A stretch of DNA of 64,000 nucleotides from Lewinella sp041392765 (GCA_041392765.1 JAWKLL010000003.1:161477-225476); one strand, 5' to 3'; positions 11,258-21,060 are shown, numbered from the stretch's first letter. Notes: generated by a model not told the origin, from the sequence alone. A program made the numbers and translations.

Positions 11258-12774
11258 ATGGATACATACAGGCATACAATGACAGGTATCGACGATATAT
11301 CGGTTTACATTCCCAAACTATACTTGCCCATCTCCACGCTGGCGGAAGTACGGGGTATAGCCTATGCCAAGCTCAACAAAGGGTTGGGGCTGACTGCTAT
11401 GGCGGTACCTGACGCCGGCGAGGATGCTGCTACTATGATGGCAAATGCGGTGAAAGATTTGATTGAGAAAACAATCTGGATCCGCGCACCATTGGGCGTA
11501 TTTATCTAGGTACGGAAAGTGCGTTGGATGGTGCCAAACCCACCGCTACGTATGCCCTTCAGATGTTGGAAGCTTGGTTGGCATCTGAATGGGGCCACGC
11601 TGCTTCGCTCATTGCGATACTATTGATATGACTTTTGCCTGCATAGGCGCTGTGGATGCTATGCAAAACAGCCTTGATTGGGTGGCTGCTCATCCTGACC
11701 GCATCGCGATAGTAGCGGCTGCTGATAATGCCAAGTATGAACTAGGATCGACGGGGAATACACTCAGGGGCAGGTTCCATAGCAGTATTGTTAAAGCACA
11801 ACCCACGGCTTTTAGCGATCGATTCCGTTTGGGGTGTGGGCATGGAGCCTGTTTATGATTTCTATAAGCCGCTTCGAAAAGTGAGCAAAGCGGCCTTGAT
11901 CAGCGAAGTGTTGCAACTTGCCAACCGCAACCACGTGGATGTGGAGCAATTGGTGCAACAGTTACAAAAAAGCATCTCCGTCACAGGTGTACTAGACAGC
12001 AACGAGGAGGACATCTACCTGCACAAAGACACACCGGTTTTTGACGGCCCTTACTCCAACGATTGTTATCAGGCGCGCATACGGGAGGCACTGGCGCACT
12101 ATGCACGCCAAGCAGGGCACCCCGAAGGCGAGCCTTTGGCCACCACTTGGGATCGGTTGATTTTTCACTTACCTTATGCCTTTCAGGCACGCCGTATGTT
12201 TGGGGAAATATTTTGGTATGAAAACGCCCCTACTGCTCAGGCTGCTATTTTACAGGCGCAAGCGGGCATGGAGTACCCTCAGCGCGATGCTTTCGCCGAT
12301 GAAGCGCAATGGCAAGCTGCTTTGCAAGAATTTAATCGCGCGATTACGAAAACAACCCTCTACCACGATTTTATTAACCAGAGAATTGCTCCCTCCGAAT
12401 GGGCTTCTTCTTTGGTGGGGAATATGTATGCGGGTTCCATCTTACTGGCGTTGGTAAGTACCTTGGAAGTTGGTTGGAAAGCGCATACCCTTTCGGCGGG
12501 GCATACCTTTGGCTTTTTTGCTTACGGTAGTGGTTCTAAGAGCAAGGTGTTTACTGCCCGACTCCAACCTGAATGGGAAAAGGTGGCAGCGCGCTTGGCA
12601 TTGGGTAGCCAATTGGAGAACCGAATACCGCTGGAGTACGATACGTATGAAAAACTGCACCGCAAAGTACTGAAAACACCGCTGTACCCTCAGCTCGGGT
12701 GTTTTTACGAAAGCGCTATGGATGATGCGGGCGTACGCACCCACCGTTTGCCACAAAAACAACAGGTCGGTTAA
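11258..12774 (+). CDS. Hydroxymethylglutaryl-CoA synthase (frame broken at four places)
   Basis: Condenses acetyl-CoA with acetoacetyl-CoA to HMG-CoA, the committed step toward mevalonate and isoprenoids. Seen: IDDISVYIPKLYLPIS, the active-site region FACIGAVDAMQNSLDWVA containing the nucleophilic Cys, then DNAKYELGSTG and, in the third piece, LAIDSVWGVGMEPVYDFYKP, IFHLPYAFQARRMFGE and GNMYAGSILLALVSTLE. Three pieces (to 11509, 11589-11858, from 11788) rejoin if single bases are restored: an A near 11469, a base near 11612, and a G in each of two G runs near 11752 and 11772. The start may be 11258 or the ATG at 11279 (MTGIDDIS). The length of about 500 residues suggests the bacterial/eukaryotic type of mevalonate enzyme. 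Confidence 0.85.
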
Positions 12775-12821
12775 ACCCTGAGATTCAACCGACCTGTATA
12801 TGTTTCTTTTAAAAGATAAAC

Positions 12822-13151
12822 CTATTGGTAGGCTTTCTCTTGTCCCAATTCTTTTACCAACAGGTAGTAGAACACAGGGCGCTGCTTCTGGCGCTTATTG
12901 TAAGTAGCTGCCACCTTGGCGATCGCCTCATCTAAAGCAGGGGAATCAGCCAATCCCAATTTTTTTATCAGGAAATTTTGCTTCACGCGATCCAACTCCG
13001 CTTTGTCGGAGGCTGCTACTAGTTTGGAATCATCATTATAGATGGATGGCCCCAATCCTTTGGCTACCGCGTTCAACAAATTGGCATCGTAGCCGCCCAT
13101 TTCGGTTAGGTCGGCAGCGCATTTAGCAATTACGTCATCAAACTTGCTCAT
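12822..13151 (-). CDS. DUF2853 family protein
   Basis: A 109-residue cytoplasmic protein starting MSKFDDVIAKCAADLTEMG; this ATG (13149-13151) is preferred over the longer ORF start because family members begin here. The body (ANLLNAVAKGLGPSIYNDDS, EAIAKVAATYNKRQKQRPVFYY) matches my memory of DUF2853, a small helical family without a known function. It is divergent from the CHAT gene and convergent with the HMG-CoA synthase gene. Confidence 0.85.
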   Translation of the reverse strand: MSKFDDVIAKCAADLTEMGGYDANLLNAVAKGLGPSIYNDDSKLVAASDKAELDRVKQNFLIKKLGLADSPALDEAIAKVAATYNKRQKQRPVFYYLLVKELGQEKAYQ

Positions 13152-13256
13152 AGTAAAAGTGTGGTTTATGATTGAATGAACAAAAATATTATTTGGCAAT
13201 GTGTCATTAAGACTGTATTATTGTGAAGTGGTCACAAGTCAGTACGTTGCAATGAT

Positions 13257-16043
13257 ATGAAATTTACTAAAAACAACCTTTTTTTTCGCTACATTTTATT
13301 TTTTCCGTTGGTTTTTGGCTGCATTGGTTCTTATGCTCAGCAAGATATATCAGTTGATCTTAGTAAAAGATATGATGCTTGCTTAAAAGCACTTCAGCAT
13401 GTAGAAAAAAATAGAATTGGATACGCTATCACTTGTTTAGAAGATATCGTTCAAGACTATTGTGACTATGAAGAAGGAGTGGACTCTGTATTTTCTCTGA
13501 TATATTATCGACTATCAGTTTTTTATATGGATATAGGATATAATGATCAGAGTAGATATTACGCAACCATTGCTTACTACCATGCACAAAAACGTTGGGG
13601 AGATAATTCACTTGAACTTATTCGTTATTTAGAACGAGTGTCTGCAATAGAAAGGGATAATTATTTTGATTATATAGCTGCAATCCACACAAGAGAACGG
13701 ATTCACAATATGCTTGTAAGAGAGAATATTGATTCTTTAAGCAAAGAATTAAAGATGCGGCTTTTGGATAATCACACAAGACTTGCGAATCTTTATTTGA
13801 GTATAGGATACAAGGATAAGTCTATTCAGTTATTGAAAGAGCTAGAAACTTACACCACTAAAATCAATTTAAAAGATAGAGATTTTTTTGCACACGACCT
13901 CTTCCTCAGCGAAAACCACTTACTAGCGGGTTCTTATGAAAAGGCGTACGAGGTAATGAGTCGCCGATATGAGCAAATAAAAGATATTCCCAACACGGTA
14001 ATGGTGGCGCTGAGCCAAAAGGTGGTTTCTAATACATTATTGGCTGATATTTTGCTGCGGATGGGTCGCAATCAAGAGGCAATGACGCACATACAAATGG
14101 CAGAGGCATTGATGGGCTACAACCAAGATGCGGTTTTTCTATTGGCGTATGTGAAATACATAGCGGGCAAAGTACGGCTTTCGTTGGGGCAATACCAAGA
14201 AGCTAAAAATACGTTGGAGGGGATGAAGCAAAAGTTGCTCTCTTACGGTGCAACAGACACCAAGGGCGCCGTGGAGATATACATAGCCGAGCTAATGGAA
14301 GTGAAAGCACAAGCTTATCACGAGTCTTACCGGAAGAGCAAGGATATAGGTGAATTGAAGCAGGCACACGCAATCATAGGAGAATCTATGGACTACCTCT
14401 TTCGATTTTGGGGGCAATTGATCAACCAGCACAATTTGAAATACTCGCTGATTGAATACTACAAAATATTCGAAACTGCCTTGAGTATTAACCATGACTT
14501 GTACCATCAAACAGGAGATGAACAATACTTTTGGAATGTGTTGCAGATACAGTCTCTCATGGGTAATGTATTACTCCGGTCGAGCCTCAAAAAGGAAGAA
14601 ATAGCCCAACAAGCAGGTGTGCCAATGCGTTTGCTGGATAAAGAGTCCACGTTGTATCAAGAAATATGGCGGCTAAGCTATCAGGCTAATCAGATGACAG
14701 GTGAAAGCAGGGAAGGCGCGCTCAATATGTTGGACAGTATTAAATCGGTTTGGATAGAGACCTCCCGCGAGATAGCTGCTATACATCCCACTTTTGCAAG
14801 GGAACAACATTTTCAACGCGCAGTTTCCCAAGAGGCCATCCGTGCTTATGCACAAAAACACCAAGTGACCATCCTCACGTATTCTGTTGGCAAGGATCAA
14901 TTGTTTTTGACAGCCGTCGCTCCTAATGACGTACATTTTACTGTTACTCCGATCGGTCGCGACAGTTTGCACCAATTGGTACAGGACTTTCGAGAAAGCC
15001 TTAGCCGTAATCCGGGCAATCCTTCTCCCGAATCGCTTGCGACCCTAGCTACATCAGGATACAAGTTATATGATCTACTCTTAAAACCTGTGGAAGGAAT
15101 GGCTACCTCGCGCTTGATAATCATTCCTGATGGGGCCTTGGAAGTACTTCCCTTTGCTGCGCTGCTCCGCAAGCCTACCGATAGTGGCAAAATGCCGTTT
15201 TCAGTATGGCCTTTTGCCATCAAATCATTTAGCTTTAGCTATGCCTATTCCATGGATATCTTGTTGGAATCTGTGCAGTCGCTCTCGAAGCATAAGAAAC
15301 AAGAGATATTGGCTTTCGCCCCCAAATTTACAGCAACAACACCCCAAGGGACAAAAGAAGACTTCCTTCGCTACAACGGAAATTTGAAAAACAATATAGA
15401 AGAGGTAGCACATATTGCTCGGCATTTCAAAGGGGCATTTTACTTAGGAGATAAGGCAAAAATTACTACTTTCAAAGAGAAGGCACCCCACTACAGCATT
15501 TTACACTTGGCCTCCCACGCGAAGGCGGATACGGCCATCGGCAATTTTTCCTGGTTGGCATTGTCGCCCCAATTGGGTGAAGATGCCCGCTTGGAAGTGT
15601 GGGAATTGTACGACATGACAATCCCCGCCGACTTGGTCGTGCTGAGTGCTTGTGAAACAGGGCTGGGAGAGTGGCAAATGGGTGAAGGAGTAGTAGGTTT
15701 GGAGCGAGCCTTTGCATACGCAGGAGCCAAAAGTCTAGTGACCACGCACTGGCAGGTTAGCGACAAGGCTTCGGCGCAAATTATGGAAATATTTTATGAG
15801 GAATTGAGCCAAGGAAAGTCGAAAGACGAAGCACTAAGGAATGCTCAGCTAGCCTTCTTGAATCAAGGAATCGACTGGCTCGCACATCCTTTTTTCTGGG
15901 CTGCGTTTGTGCAAAAAGGGAATGCTGAACCACTATTGATAGATAAAAGATGGTTGCCAATTCTTGATTGGTATATCATAGTAGGCTTGGCCTTGCTACC
16001 TGTTGTGGGTTGGTGGTGGCATCGCAAAAGCAGGGCAGCTTAG
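13257..16043 (+). CDS. Exported TPR-CHAT caspase-like protein with C-terminal membrane anchor
   Basis: A 928-residue protein. An N-terminal hydrophobic signal (residues 10-25) leads into about 450 residues of TPR-like helices (for example NHLLAGSYEKAYEVM, LSLGQYQEAKNTLEGMKQKL). The C-terminal CHAT domain has the catalytic dyad: His754 in LHLASHA and Cys799 in LSACETG, with the family motifs GEGVVGLERAFAYAGAKS and VTTHWQVSD. A last hydrophobic segment (DWYIIVGLALLPVVGWWW) followed by a basic tail would anchor it. The first third is notably AT-rich compared with the CHAT part. CHAT proteases are known in bacterial defence and cell death, but TPR-CHAT proteins are also common housekeeping paralogues in Bacteroidota; no target gene is adjacent. 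Confidence 0.9.
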   Translation: MKFTKNNLFFRYILFFPLVFGCIGSYAQQDISVDLSKRYDACLKALQHVEKNRIGYAITCLEDIVQDYCDYEEGVDSVFSLIYYRLSVFYMDIGYNDQSRYYATIAYYHAQKRWGDNSLELIRYLERVSAIERDNYFDYIAAIHTRERIHNMLVRENIDSLSKELKMRLLDNHTRLANLYLSIGYKDKSIQLLKELETYTTKINLKDRDFFAHDLFLSENHLLAGSYEKAYEVMSRRYEQIKDIPNTVMVALSQKVVSNTLLADILLRMGRNQEAMTHIQMAEALMGYNQDAVFLLAYVKYIAGKVRLSLGQYQEAKNTLEGMKQKLLSYGATDTKGAVEIYIAELMEVKAQAYHESYRKSKDIGELKQAHAIIGESMDYLFRFWGQLINQHNLKYSLIEYYKIFETALSINHDLYHQTGDEQYFWNVLQIQSLMGNVLLRSSLKKEEIAQQAGVPMRLLDKESTLYQEIWRLSYQANQMTGESREGALNMLDSIKSVWIETSREIAAIHPTFAREQHFQRAVSQEAIRAYAQKHQVTILTYSVGKDQLFLTAVAPNDVHFTVTPIGRDSLHQLVQDFRESLSRNPGNPSPESLATLATSGYKLYDLLLKPVEGMATSRLIIIPDGALEVLPFAALLRKPTDSGKMPFSVWPFAIKSFSFSYAYSMDILLESVQSLSKHKKQEILAFAPKFTATTPQGTKEDFLRYNGNLKNNIEEVAHIARHFKGAFYLGDKAKITTFKEKAPHYSILHLASHAKADTAIGNFSWLALSPQLGEDARLEVWELYDMTIPADLVVLSACETGLGEWQMGEGVVGLERAFAYAGAKSLVTTHWQVSDKASAQIMEIFYEELSQGKSKDEALRNAQLAFLNQGIDWLAHPFFWAAFVQKGNAEPLLIDKRWLPILDWYIIVGLALLPVVGWWWHRKSRAA

Positions 16044-16084
16044 CAAAAAACAGGTGTGGGGCACAGCAATGTTGGAATTTGTTA

Positions 16085-16120
16085 AAAACTCCCTCAGTTG
16101 CAACCAAATGAGGGAGTTTT
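16085..16120. terminator. Bidirectional intrinsic terminator
   Basis: Perfect 12-bp stem aaaactccctca / tgagggagtttt with a 12-base loop. A and T tracts flank both sides, so it can end both the CHAT gene (plus) and the oxidoreductase gene (minus), which converge here. Confidence 0.9.
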
Positions 16121-16130
16121 AGACATAGGT

Positions 16131-17129
16131 TTAATTGATTTTCAGCACCAACTTCCCTTTTTTCTCCCCGGTAAACAGACGCATAAAAGTGGAATGGAAG
16201 TTTTCCATACCCTCGTACACATCAATTTCGGAGTGAAGCCTGCCCTGCGCAAGCCATAGCCCTAATTTCATGGAAGCCTCCTTGTATTTGGGGGCATAAT
16301 CCATCACCACCATTCCCTGCATAGTGGCTCTCCTGACTAGTAATTGCAAGTAGTTGGAGGGGCCTTTGATAGGAGCAGTATTGTTGTACTGGGAAATAGC
16401 ACCGCATATTACCACCCTCGCGTTCATGCGCAGCCGCAGGAGTGCTTCGTCCAGAATATCACCACCTACGTTATCAAAAAACACATCGATGCCTTTGGGG
16501 CAATACTCGCGGAGTTTTTCTCTAATATCATCATTTTTATAGTCGATGGCGGCATCAAAGCCCAACGTATCCGTCAAATAGTTGCATTTTTCCGGCCCGC
16601 CAGCGATTCCTACGACATTGCACCCGCGTATTTTGGCAATCTGACCCGCTACGCCTCCTACGGCACCAGCGGCACCGGAGATCAAGACGGTATTATGGCG
16701 TTCGGCTTTACCTACCTCCAACATACCAAAGTAAGCGGTGAATCCCGGCATACCCAGTACTCCCAAATAGGTTTCCATAGGAGCGAGGTTGACATCGATT
16801 TTATGCCAGCCCTCTCCATCGGTCACGCAATACTCCTGCACACCTCCCCAGCCCGTGACGAAGTCGCCAATTTCAAAATCGGGATGGCGCGAAGCCACTA
16901 CGTCGCCGACGCTTCCGGCTCGCATGACCTCTCCTTCCTGCATAGGGGCGATGTAAGATTTTGTATCATTCATCCACCCCCTCATGGCGGGATCAAGCGA
17001 GACATAGTGAGTCCGGACAATGAACTGCCCTTCTTCAGGTTTGGAAAGTGGCGTTTCCTTGATTTTCCAAGTTTTGGCTTCAGGAACACCTGTGGGGCGT
17101 TTGGCGAAAATCAATTGTTTGTTTTGCAT
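16131..17129 (-). CDS. NADP-dependent oxidoreductase, zinc-free MDR (CurA / prostaglandin reductase type)
   Basis: A 332-residue medium-chain reductase. Motifs seen: SLDPAMRGWMNDTKSYI, the cofactor-binding loop VLISGAAGAVGGVAGQIAK, FDAAIDYKNDD, GIDVFFDNVGGDILDEAL, GAISQYNNT and a C-terminal GKLVLKI. There are no zinc ligands, as expected of the subfamily that reduces the C=C bond of enones such as curcumin or 15-keto-prostaglandin. The natural substrate is unknown, probably lipid-derived aldehydes or enones. Its start is 7 bases from the stop of the cytochrome c lipoprotein gene, so the two are likely co-transcribed. Confidence 0.9.
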   Translation of the reverse strand: MQNKQLIFAKRPTGVPEAKTWKIKETPLSKPEEGQFIVRTHYVSLDPAMRGWMNDTKSYIAPMQEGEVMRAGSVGDVVASRHPDFEIGDFVTGWGGVQEYCVTDGEGWHKIDVNLAPMETYLGVLGMPGFTAYFGMLEVGKAERHNTVLISGAAGAVGGVAGQIAKIRGCNVVGIAGGPEKCNYLTDTLGFDAAIDYKNDDIREKLREYCPKGIDVFFDNVGGDILDEALLRLRMNARVVICGAISQYNNTAPIKGPSNYLQLLVRRATMQGMVVMDYAPKYKEASMKLGLWLAQGRLHSEIDVYEGMENFHSTFMRLFTGEKKGKLVLKIN

Positions 17130-17136
17130 TACGGTA

Positions 17137-17481
17137 TTAGTTTTTCTTTAAGGTCAGGGTGTATTGGGCTACTGCTTGGATTTGTTCAGGGTCTAAAAGG
17201 CTTTCAAAAGGAGTCATGACACCTCGCCCTTTCGTGATAACTTGCACCCGCTCTTCTACCGACAAGGTGGATGTAGTGAGATTAAACGCGCCGCTAGCCC
17301 CCATATCACCTTGCAGTCCATGACAGGCTACGCAATATTGTTTGTAAATTTTCTGGCCATCAGGCCCGTTCGTGGCGCTTACACCGGGGGCATGACTGCT
17401 TGATGAAGACGAAGGATCGGCACTATTTCCACAAGCCCAAAGCATCATCAGTAATACGAGGCCTGTCATGTAAATTCTCAT
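17137..17481 (-). CDS. Cytochrome c class I lipoprotein
   Basis: About 114 residues. The start ATG at 17481 gives MRIYMTGLVLLMMLWACGN, a lipoprotein signal with lipobox LWAC (Cys17); the ORF extends farther with a TTG start that I reject. After a Ser-rich linker comes a single haem site CVACH and a Met ligand candidate in GRGVMTPFESLLDPEQIQAV. It is therefore probably a membrane-tethered mono-haem electron carrier facing the periplasm. It is directly followed by the NADP-dependent oxidoreductase gene on the same strand. Confidence 0.9.
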   Translation of the reverse strand: MRIYMTGLVLLMMLWACGNSADPSSSSSSHAPGVSATNGPDGQKIYKQYCVACHGLQGDMGASGAFNLTTSTLSVEERVQVITKGRGVMTPFESLLDPEQIQAVAQYTLTLKKN

Positions 17482-17675
17482 ACGAAAGTAGTTTATTTTC
17501 GACAAAAATAGTGAGTGGAAGCCAAAAGAGTGGCCTTTATCGAAATTAATTCCAGATTGATCCGAAATATCAACCCACTTGAGATGAAAATGTTAACTTT
17601 ATATACTATTAAACAAACCAATTGCAGCTAAAAAAGCACTTTGCTCGCGTGCACACAATTAAAACACACTGAATT

Positions 17676-18518
17676 ATGAGTCAGCAAAATATTCGCAATA
17701 ACCCCAACCGAATGATTACGGCCGGGGTCGTAGGGTTTATAGTCCTATTGGCAATTATTATTTTCTCTAATGCCACTTTTCTCACAATTGATGCAGGAGA
17801 GAGAGGGGTGTTGTTTCGCCGATTTGGTGGGGGATTGGAAAAGGACAACATATATGCTCCGGGGTTCCACGTGGTGGCTCCTTGGAACACCATGTACCTC
17901 TATGATGTGCGCGAAAAACGCATAGAAGAAGAAATGGAAGTGTTGTCGAGTAATGGCCTCAACATCAGGGTGGATGTTACCGTAAGGGTCAACCCAAAGT
18001 ATGACAAGATTGGGGACTTGCACGAAAAATTTGGCCCTGAATATGCGGAAGCACTTATTCGCCCCGAGGTGCGTTCTGCTGTGCGCCAAGTCATTGGCAA
18101 GTTTGCGCCCGAAGAGCTGTATGCCTCTAAGCGAGACGAGGTGCAAACCTTGATTCAGGCTAACTTAGAAGAATCGTTAGGTAACAACTTTATCGACCTA
18201 AAAGCAACCCTTATTCGAGACATTGCCTTACCCGATAAAGTAAAAACCGCCATTGAGGAAAAATTGGAAGCCGAGCAGGCTTCCTTGAAATATGAGTTCA
18301 TCTTGGTACAGGAACGCAAAGAGGCCGAACGTCGCATTATCGAAGCTGAAGCCAAAGCAAAGGCTAACCAGATACTGAACGCCAGCTTGAGTGCAAACAT
18401 ATTGAAAGACAAAGGTATCGAAGCGACTATGGAATTGGCCAACTCCCCAAATAGCAAGGTCATCATTGTAGGAGGAGAAGGGTCTGGTGGGCTTCCGTTG
18501 ATATTGGGAGGAAATTAA
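17676..18518 (+). CDS. Prohibitin-like SPFH/Band 7 protein
   Basis: A 280-residue protein with one N-terminal transmembrane helix (VGFIVLLAIIIFSNATFL) followed by the SPFH domain: GERGVLFRRFGGGLEKDN, APWNTMYLYDVREKRIEEE, DVTVRVNPKYDKIGDLHE, and a charged coiled coil (EEKLEAEQASLKYEFIL, RKEAERRIIEAEAKAKAN). By family it forms ring-like assemblies in the membrane and may organise proteases or lipids, as prohibitins and HflK/C do. The stop codon lies directly against a short inverted-repeat element (18519). Confidence 0.92.
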   Translation: MSQQNIRNNPNRMITAGVVGFIVLLAIIIFSNATFLTIDAGERGVLFRRFGGGLEKDNIYAPGFHVVAPWNTMYLYDVREKRIEEEMEVLSSNGLNIRVDVTVRVNPKYDKIGDLHEKFGPEYAEALIRPEVRSAVRQVIGKFAPEELYASKRDEVQTLIQANLEESLGNNFIDLKATLIRDIALPDKVKTAIEEKLEAEQASLKYEFILVQERKEAERRIIEAEAKAKANQILNASLSANILKDKGIEATMELANSPNSKVIIVGGEGSGGLPLILGGN

Positions 18519-18689
18519 AGAGTATCTCTAAAATTCCCTTAATTGGCTGTAAGGGGTCAATTTTATCCTGCCCTGCGTTAATCCCGATAGCTATCGGGAC
18601 GCCGATACTTCTGGCATCGACTGCGCTTTTGCCTTGGTCAGAACAAAATTCACTCCTTTCGCTCAATCAGGAAAATTTAGATATACTCT
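18519..18689. repeat. Short terminal-inverted-repeat element, copy A
   Basis: A 171-base non-coding block with imperfect terminal inverted repeats: AGAGTATCTCTAAAATTCCC at the left, and the reverse complement AGAGTATATCTAAATTTTCC at the right (16 of 20 positions agree). It begins at the base after the prohibitin stop codon. Inside is an 18-base perfect palindrome TCCCGATAGCTATCGGGA (18582-18599), a sequence I know to be frequent in Bacteroidota intergenic regions. The subterminal TTAATTGGCTGTA is shared, with small changes, with copy B at 46658. No ORF. Confidence 0.6.
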
Positions 18690-18793
18690 AATAACACGGT
18701 AATCCGCAATTTTTTCTCTACCTATCCCAAAGAACTCTTACTTTGTAAACCCTGATGGAGTAGCACATCAGGGTTTACTATTTTTTATCCACC

Positions 18794-20315
18794 ATGGCAG
18801 AACCATCTTCCAACACAGGTGCCCGAAAGGGTAGAACAACGAGCAAGCAAGGGCGCGAAGACCTTTCCAGTTATGTATTTGGAAAAGTACCTCCGCAGGC
18901 GATACCGCTTGAGGAGGCTATTTTGGGGGCTATACTATTGGAAAAAGATGCCTTAACCCAGGTGTTGGATATCCTCCAGCATGATGCTTTTTACGTAGAT
19001 GCCCACCAGTTGATTTACCAGTCGATGCTGCGATTGTTTGAACGCTCCCAGCCTATCGACCTGTTAACGGTGATGGAAGAGCTAAAAAAAACGGGGGAAT
19101 TGGAAGTGGTAGGAGGCCAGCCTATTTGGCAACGCTATCTAACAAGGTGGCATCATCGGCCAATATTGAGTTTCACGCACGTATCGTAGCCCAAAAATTC
19201 ATACAGCGCGAGTTGATCCGCATTTCCACCCAAACGATTAATGACGCATTTGAAGATACAACGGATGTATTTGACCTGTTAGATAGCGCGGAAAATAACT
19301 TGTTCAAAATTGCCGAGCGCAATATGAGCCGCAGTGTAGATCGCATGGGGACACTGGCCACCAAGCTCCTCAAGCAAATTGAGGAAATGAAAGACAAAGC
19401 AGAGGGTTTGACCGGGGTGCCTACCGGGTTTACAGACCTCGACCGCCTCACCAGCGGCTTGCAACGTTCCGACCTCATTATTTTAGCAGCCAGACCAGGG
19501 ATGGGTAAAACAGCCTTTACCCTTTCCATCGCCAAAAATTCTGCGTTGGATTTCAAAAACCCGTAGCGGTATTTAGTTTGGAGATGTCCAGCCTTCAGTT
19601 GGCGCAGCGTATTATTTCAATGGAAGCAGAGATACCGGGCGGCAAGCTGCGCAACGGGCAGTTGGAAGAATACGAATGGCAACAACTCCACAGTGCCATA
19701 GAAAAAGTGGCAGAAGCACCTATTTATATAGACGATACTCCCGGGATCAATATTTTCGAACTACGAGCCAAGTGCCGCCGTCTGAAAATGCAATACGACA
19801 TTCAGATGATTATTATCGACTACCTACAGTTGATGAGCGGCGGCGGCGATGCTAGCAAAACGGGCAACCGCGAACAAGAAGTAAGTGCTATCTCGCGAGC
19901 ACTCAAAGGCTTAGCCAAAGAATTAGATGTGCCTGTAATTGCCCTTTCGCAGCTCAGTCGTGCCGTTGAAACACGTGGAGGGGATAAGCGCCCGCAGTTG
20001 AGTGATTTGAGAGAATCGGGATCCATCGAGCAGGATGCGGATATGGTGATGTTTATTTACCGGCCTGAATATTACCAAATTTTGGAAGACGAGGAGGGGC
20101 AATCGCTGAAAGGCGTAGCCGATATCATTGTCGCTAAAAACCGCCACGGGGCACTCACGGATGTTCGCTTGCGATTCACCGGAGAGTTCGCTCGGTTCTC
20201 GAATATGGATGATCCTGATTTTGGCGCATTACCGGGTGATACGTTCGGCAGTGCCTTCAATAATATCATTACCAAACCCTCCAGAATGAACGATGGAGAA
20301 GACATACCCTTCTAA
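18794..20315 (+). CDS. dnaB: Replicative DNA helicase DnaB (frame broken twice)
   Basis: Hexameric helicase that unwinds DNA at the replication fork. The N-terminal domain reads VPPQAIPLEEAILGAILLEK and ends LSNKVASSANIEFHARI. The RecA-like domain has GVPTGFTDLDRLTSGLQ, the Walker A loop ARPGMGKTAFTLS, the H2 region MQMIIIDYLQLM, and DLRESGSIEQDADMVMFIYR. Two breaks: near 19113 one C is missing (ccc to cc before the GGPAYLATLSN-like stretch) and near 19556 one A is missing from an A run before PVAVFSLEMSS. With these restored it is a full protein of about 507 residues. Since dnaB is essential, the breaks are almost certainly sequence errors. Confidence 0.95.
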
Positions 20316-20319
20316 ATAT

Positions 20320-21060
20320 ATGAAACCAACCTTATTCACTTCCATCACTACTGTTTGCCTTTTGGGGATGCTCCTGTTTGCAGCGTGCCAGCCATCTGAC
20401 AAAGGCACTACTACGGGGGATGTACAAGCAGAGCAAACACCTCCCGTTGTAGCTGAAACGCCACCCACTACGGACGATTCCTTGAAGAACTCGGACGTTT
20501 ACAACGTGTATGAAAACACCGACCGCGTAGCTTGGCAGCGCCCCGATCTCATTATTGGATTATTGAGTAATGGCAGCCTGAAAAACAAAACAGTGGCGGA
20601 TATTGGTGCAGGTAACGGCTTTTTTTCCAAACGTATCACTCCCTTCGCGGCAAAGGTTATTGCGTTGGATATTGAAGAGCAATTTCTTCACCTGATTGAT
20701 AGTACTAAGATGCTTGAGTTACCCGTTGCACAACAAAGCAAATTGGAAACTCGGCTGACACCCAGAAATGCGCCTAATCTACAACCTGATGAAGTAGATG
20801 CTGTACTGATTGTTAACACCTTCATGTACTTTGAAAATCAATTGGATTACTTGCTCAAACTCAAACCCTGCATCAAAAAAGGCGGACGGCTGGTTATTGT
20901 GGATTTCAAACGCAAACGCACTGATATTGGCCCACAGCCCCGTAGCTATCGCACGCCTCTTTATGTGGTGGAAGACCTTCTTTACGAGGCGGGTTATAAC
21001 AACATTCAAGCCATCGACACAGAATTGAACTACCAGTACATTGTCATTGCAGAAAGGTAA
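20320..21060 (+). CDS. Lipoprotein with SAM-dependent methyltransferase fold
   Basis: A 246-residue protein that starts 4 bases after the dnaB stop (ATG at 20320; a longer start would overlap dnaB). The first 23 residues are a lipoprotein signal with lipobox LFAAC (Cys23), then a Thr/Pro/Glu-rich linker. From residue 92 a class I methyltransferase domain follows: VADIGAGNGFFSKRI (motif I), VIALDIEEQFL with the acidic motif II residue, DAVLIVNTFMYFENQLDYL, and GGRLVIVDFKRKRTDIGP. Such exported methyltransferase-like lipoproteins occur in Bacteroidota, but SAM is not expected in the periplasm, so the function is unclear. The FSKRITPFAAKVIALDI pattern is close to cytosolic enzymes. Confidence 0.88.
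   Translation: MKPTLFTSITTVCLLGMLLFAACQPSDKGTTTGDVQAEQTPPVVAETPPTTDDSLKNSDVYNVYENTDRVAWQRPDLIIGLLSNGSLKNKTVADIGAGNGFFSKRITPFAAKVIALDIEEQFLHLIDSTKMLELPVAQQSKLETRLTPRNAPNLQPDEVDAVLIVNTFMYFENQLDYLLKLKPCIKKGGRLVIVDFKRKRTDIGPQPRSYRTPLYVVEDLLYEAGYNNIQAIDTELNYQYIVIAER

Noticed and set aside
13257..16043. CHAT gene as part of a defence system
   Set aside because: No gasdermin-like, effector or sensor gene is adjacent; neighbours are housekeeping genes.
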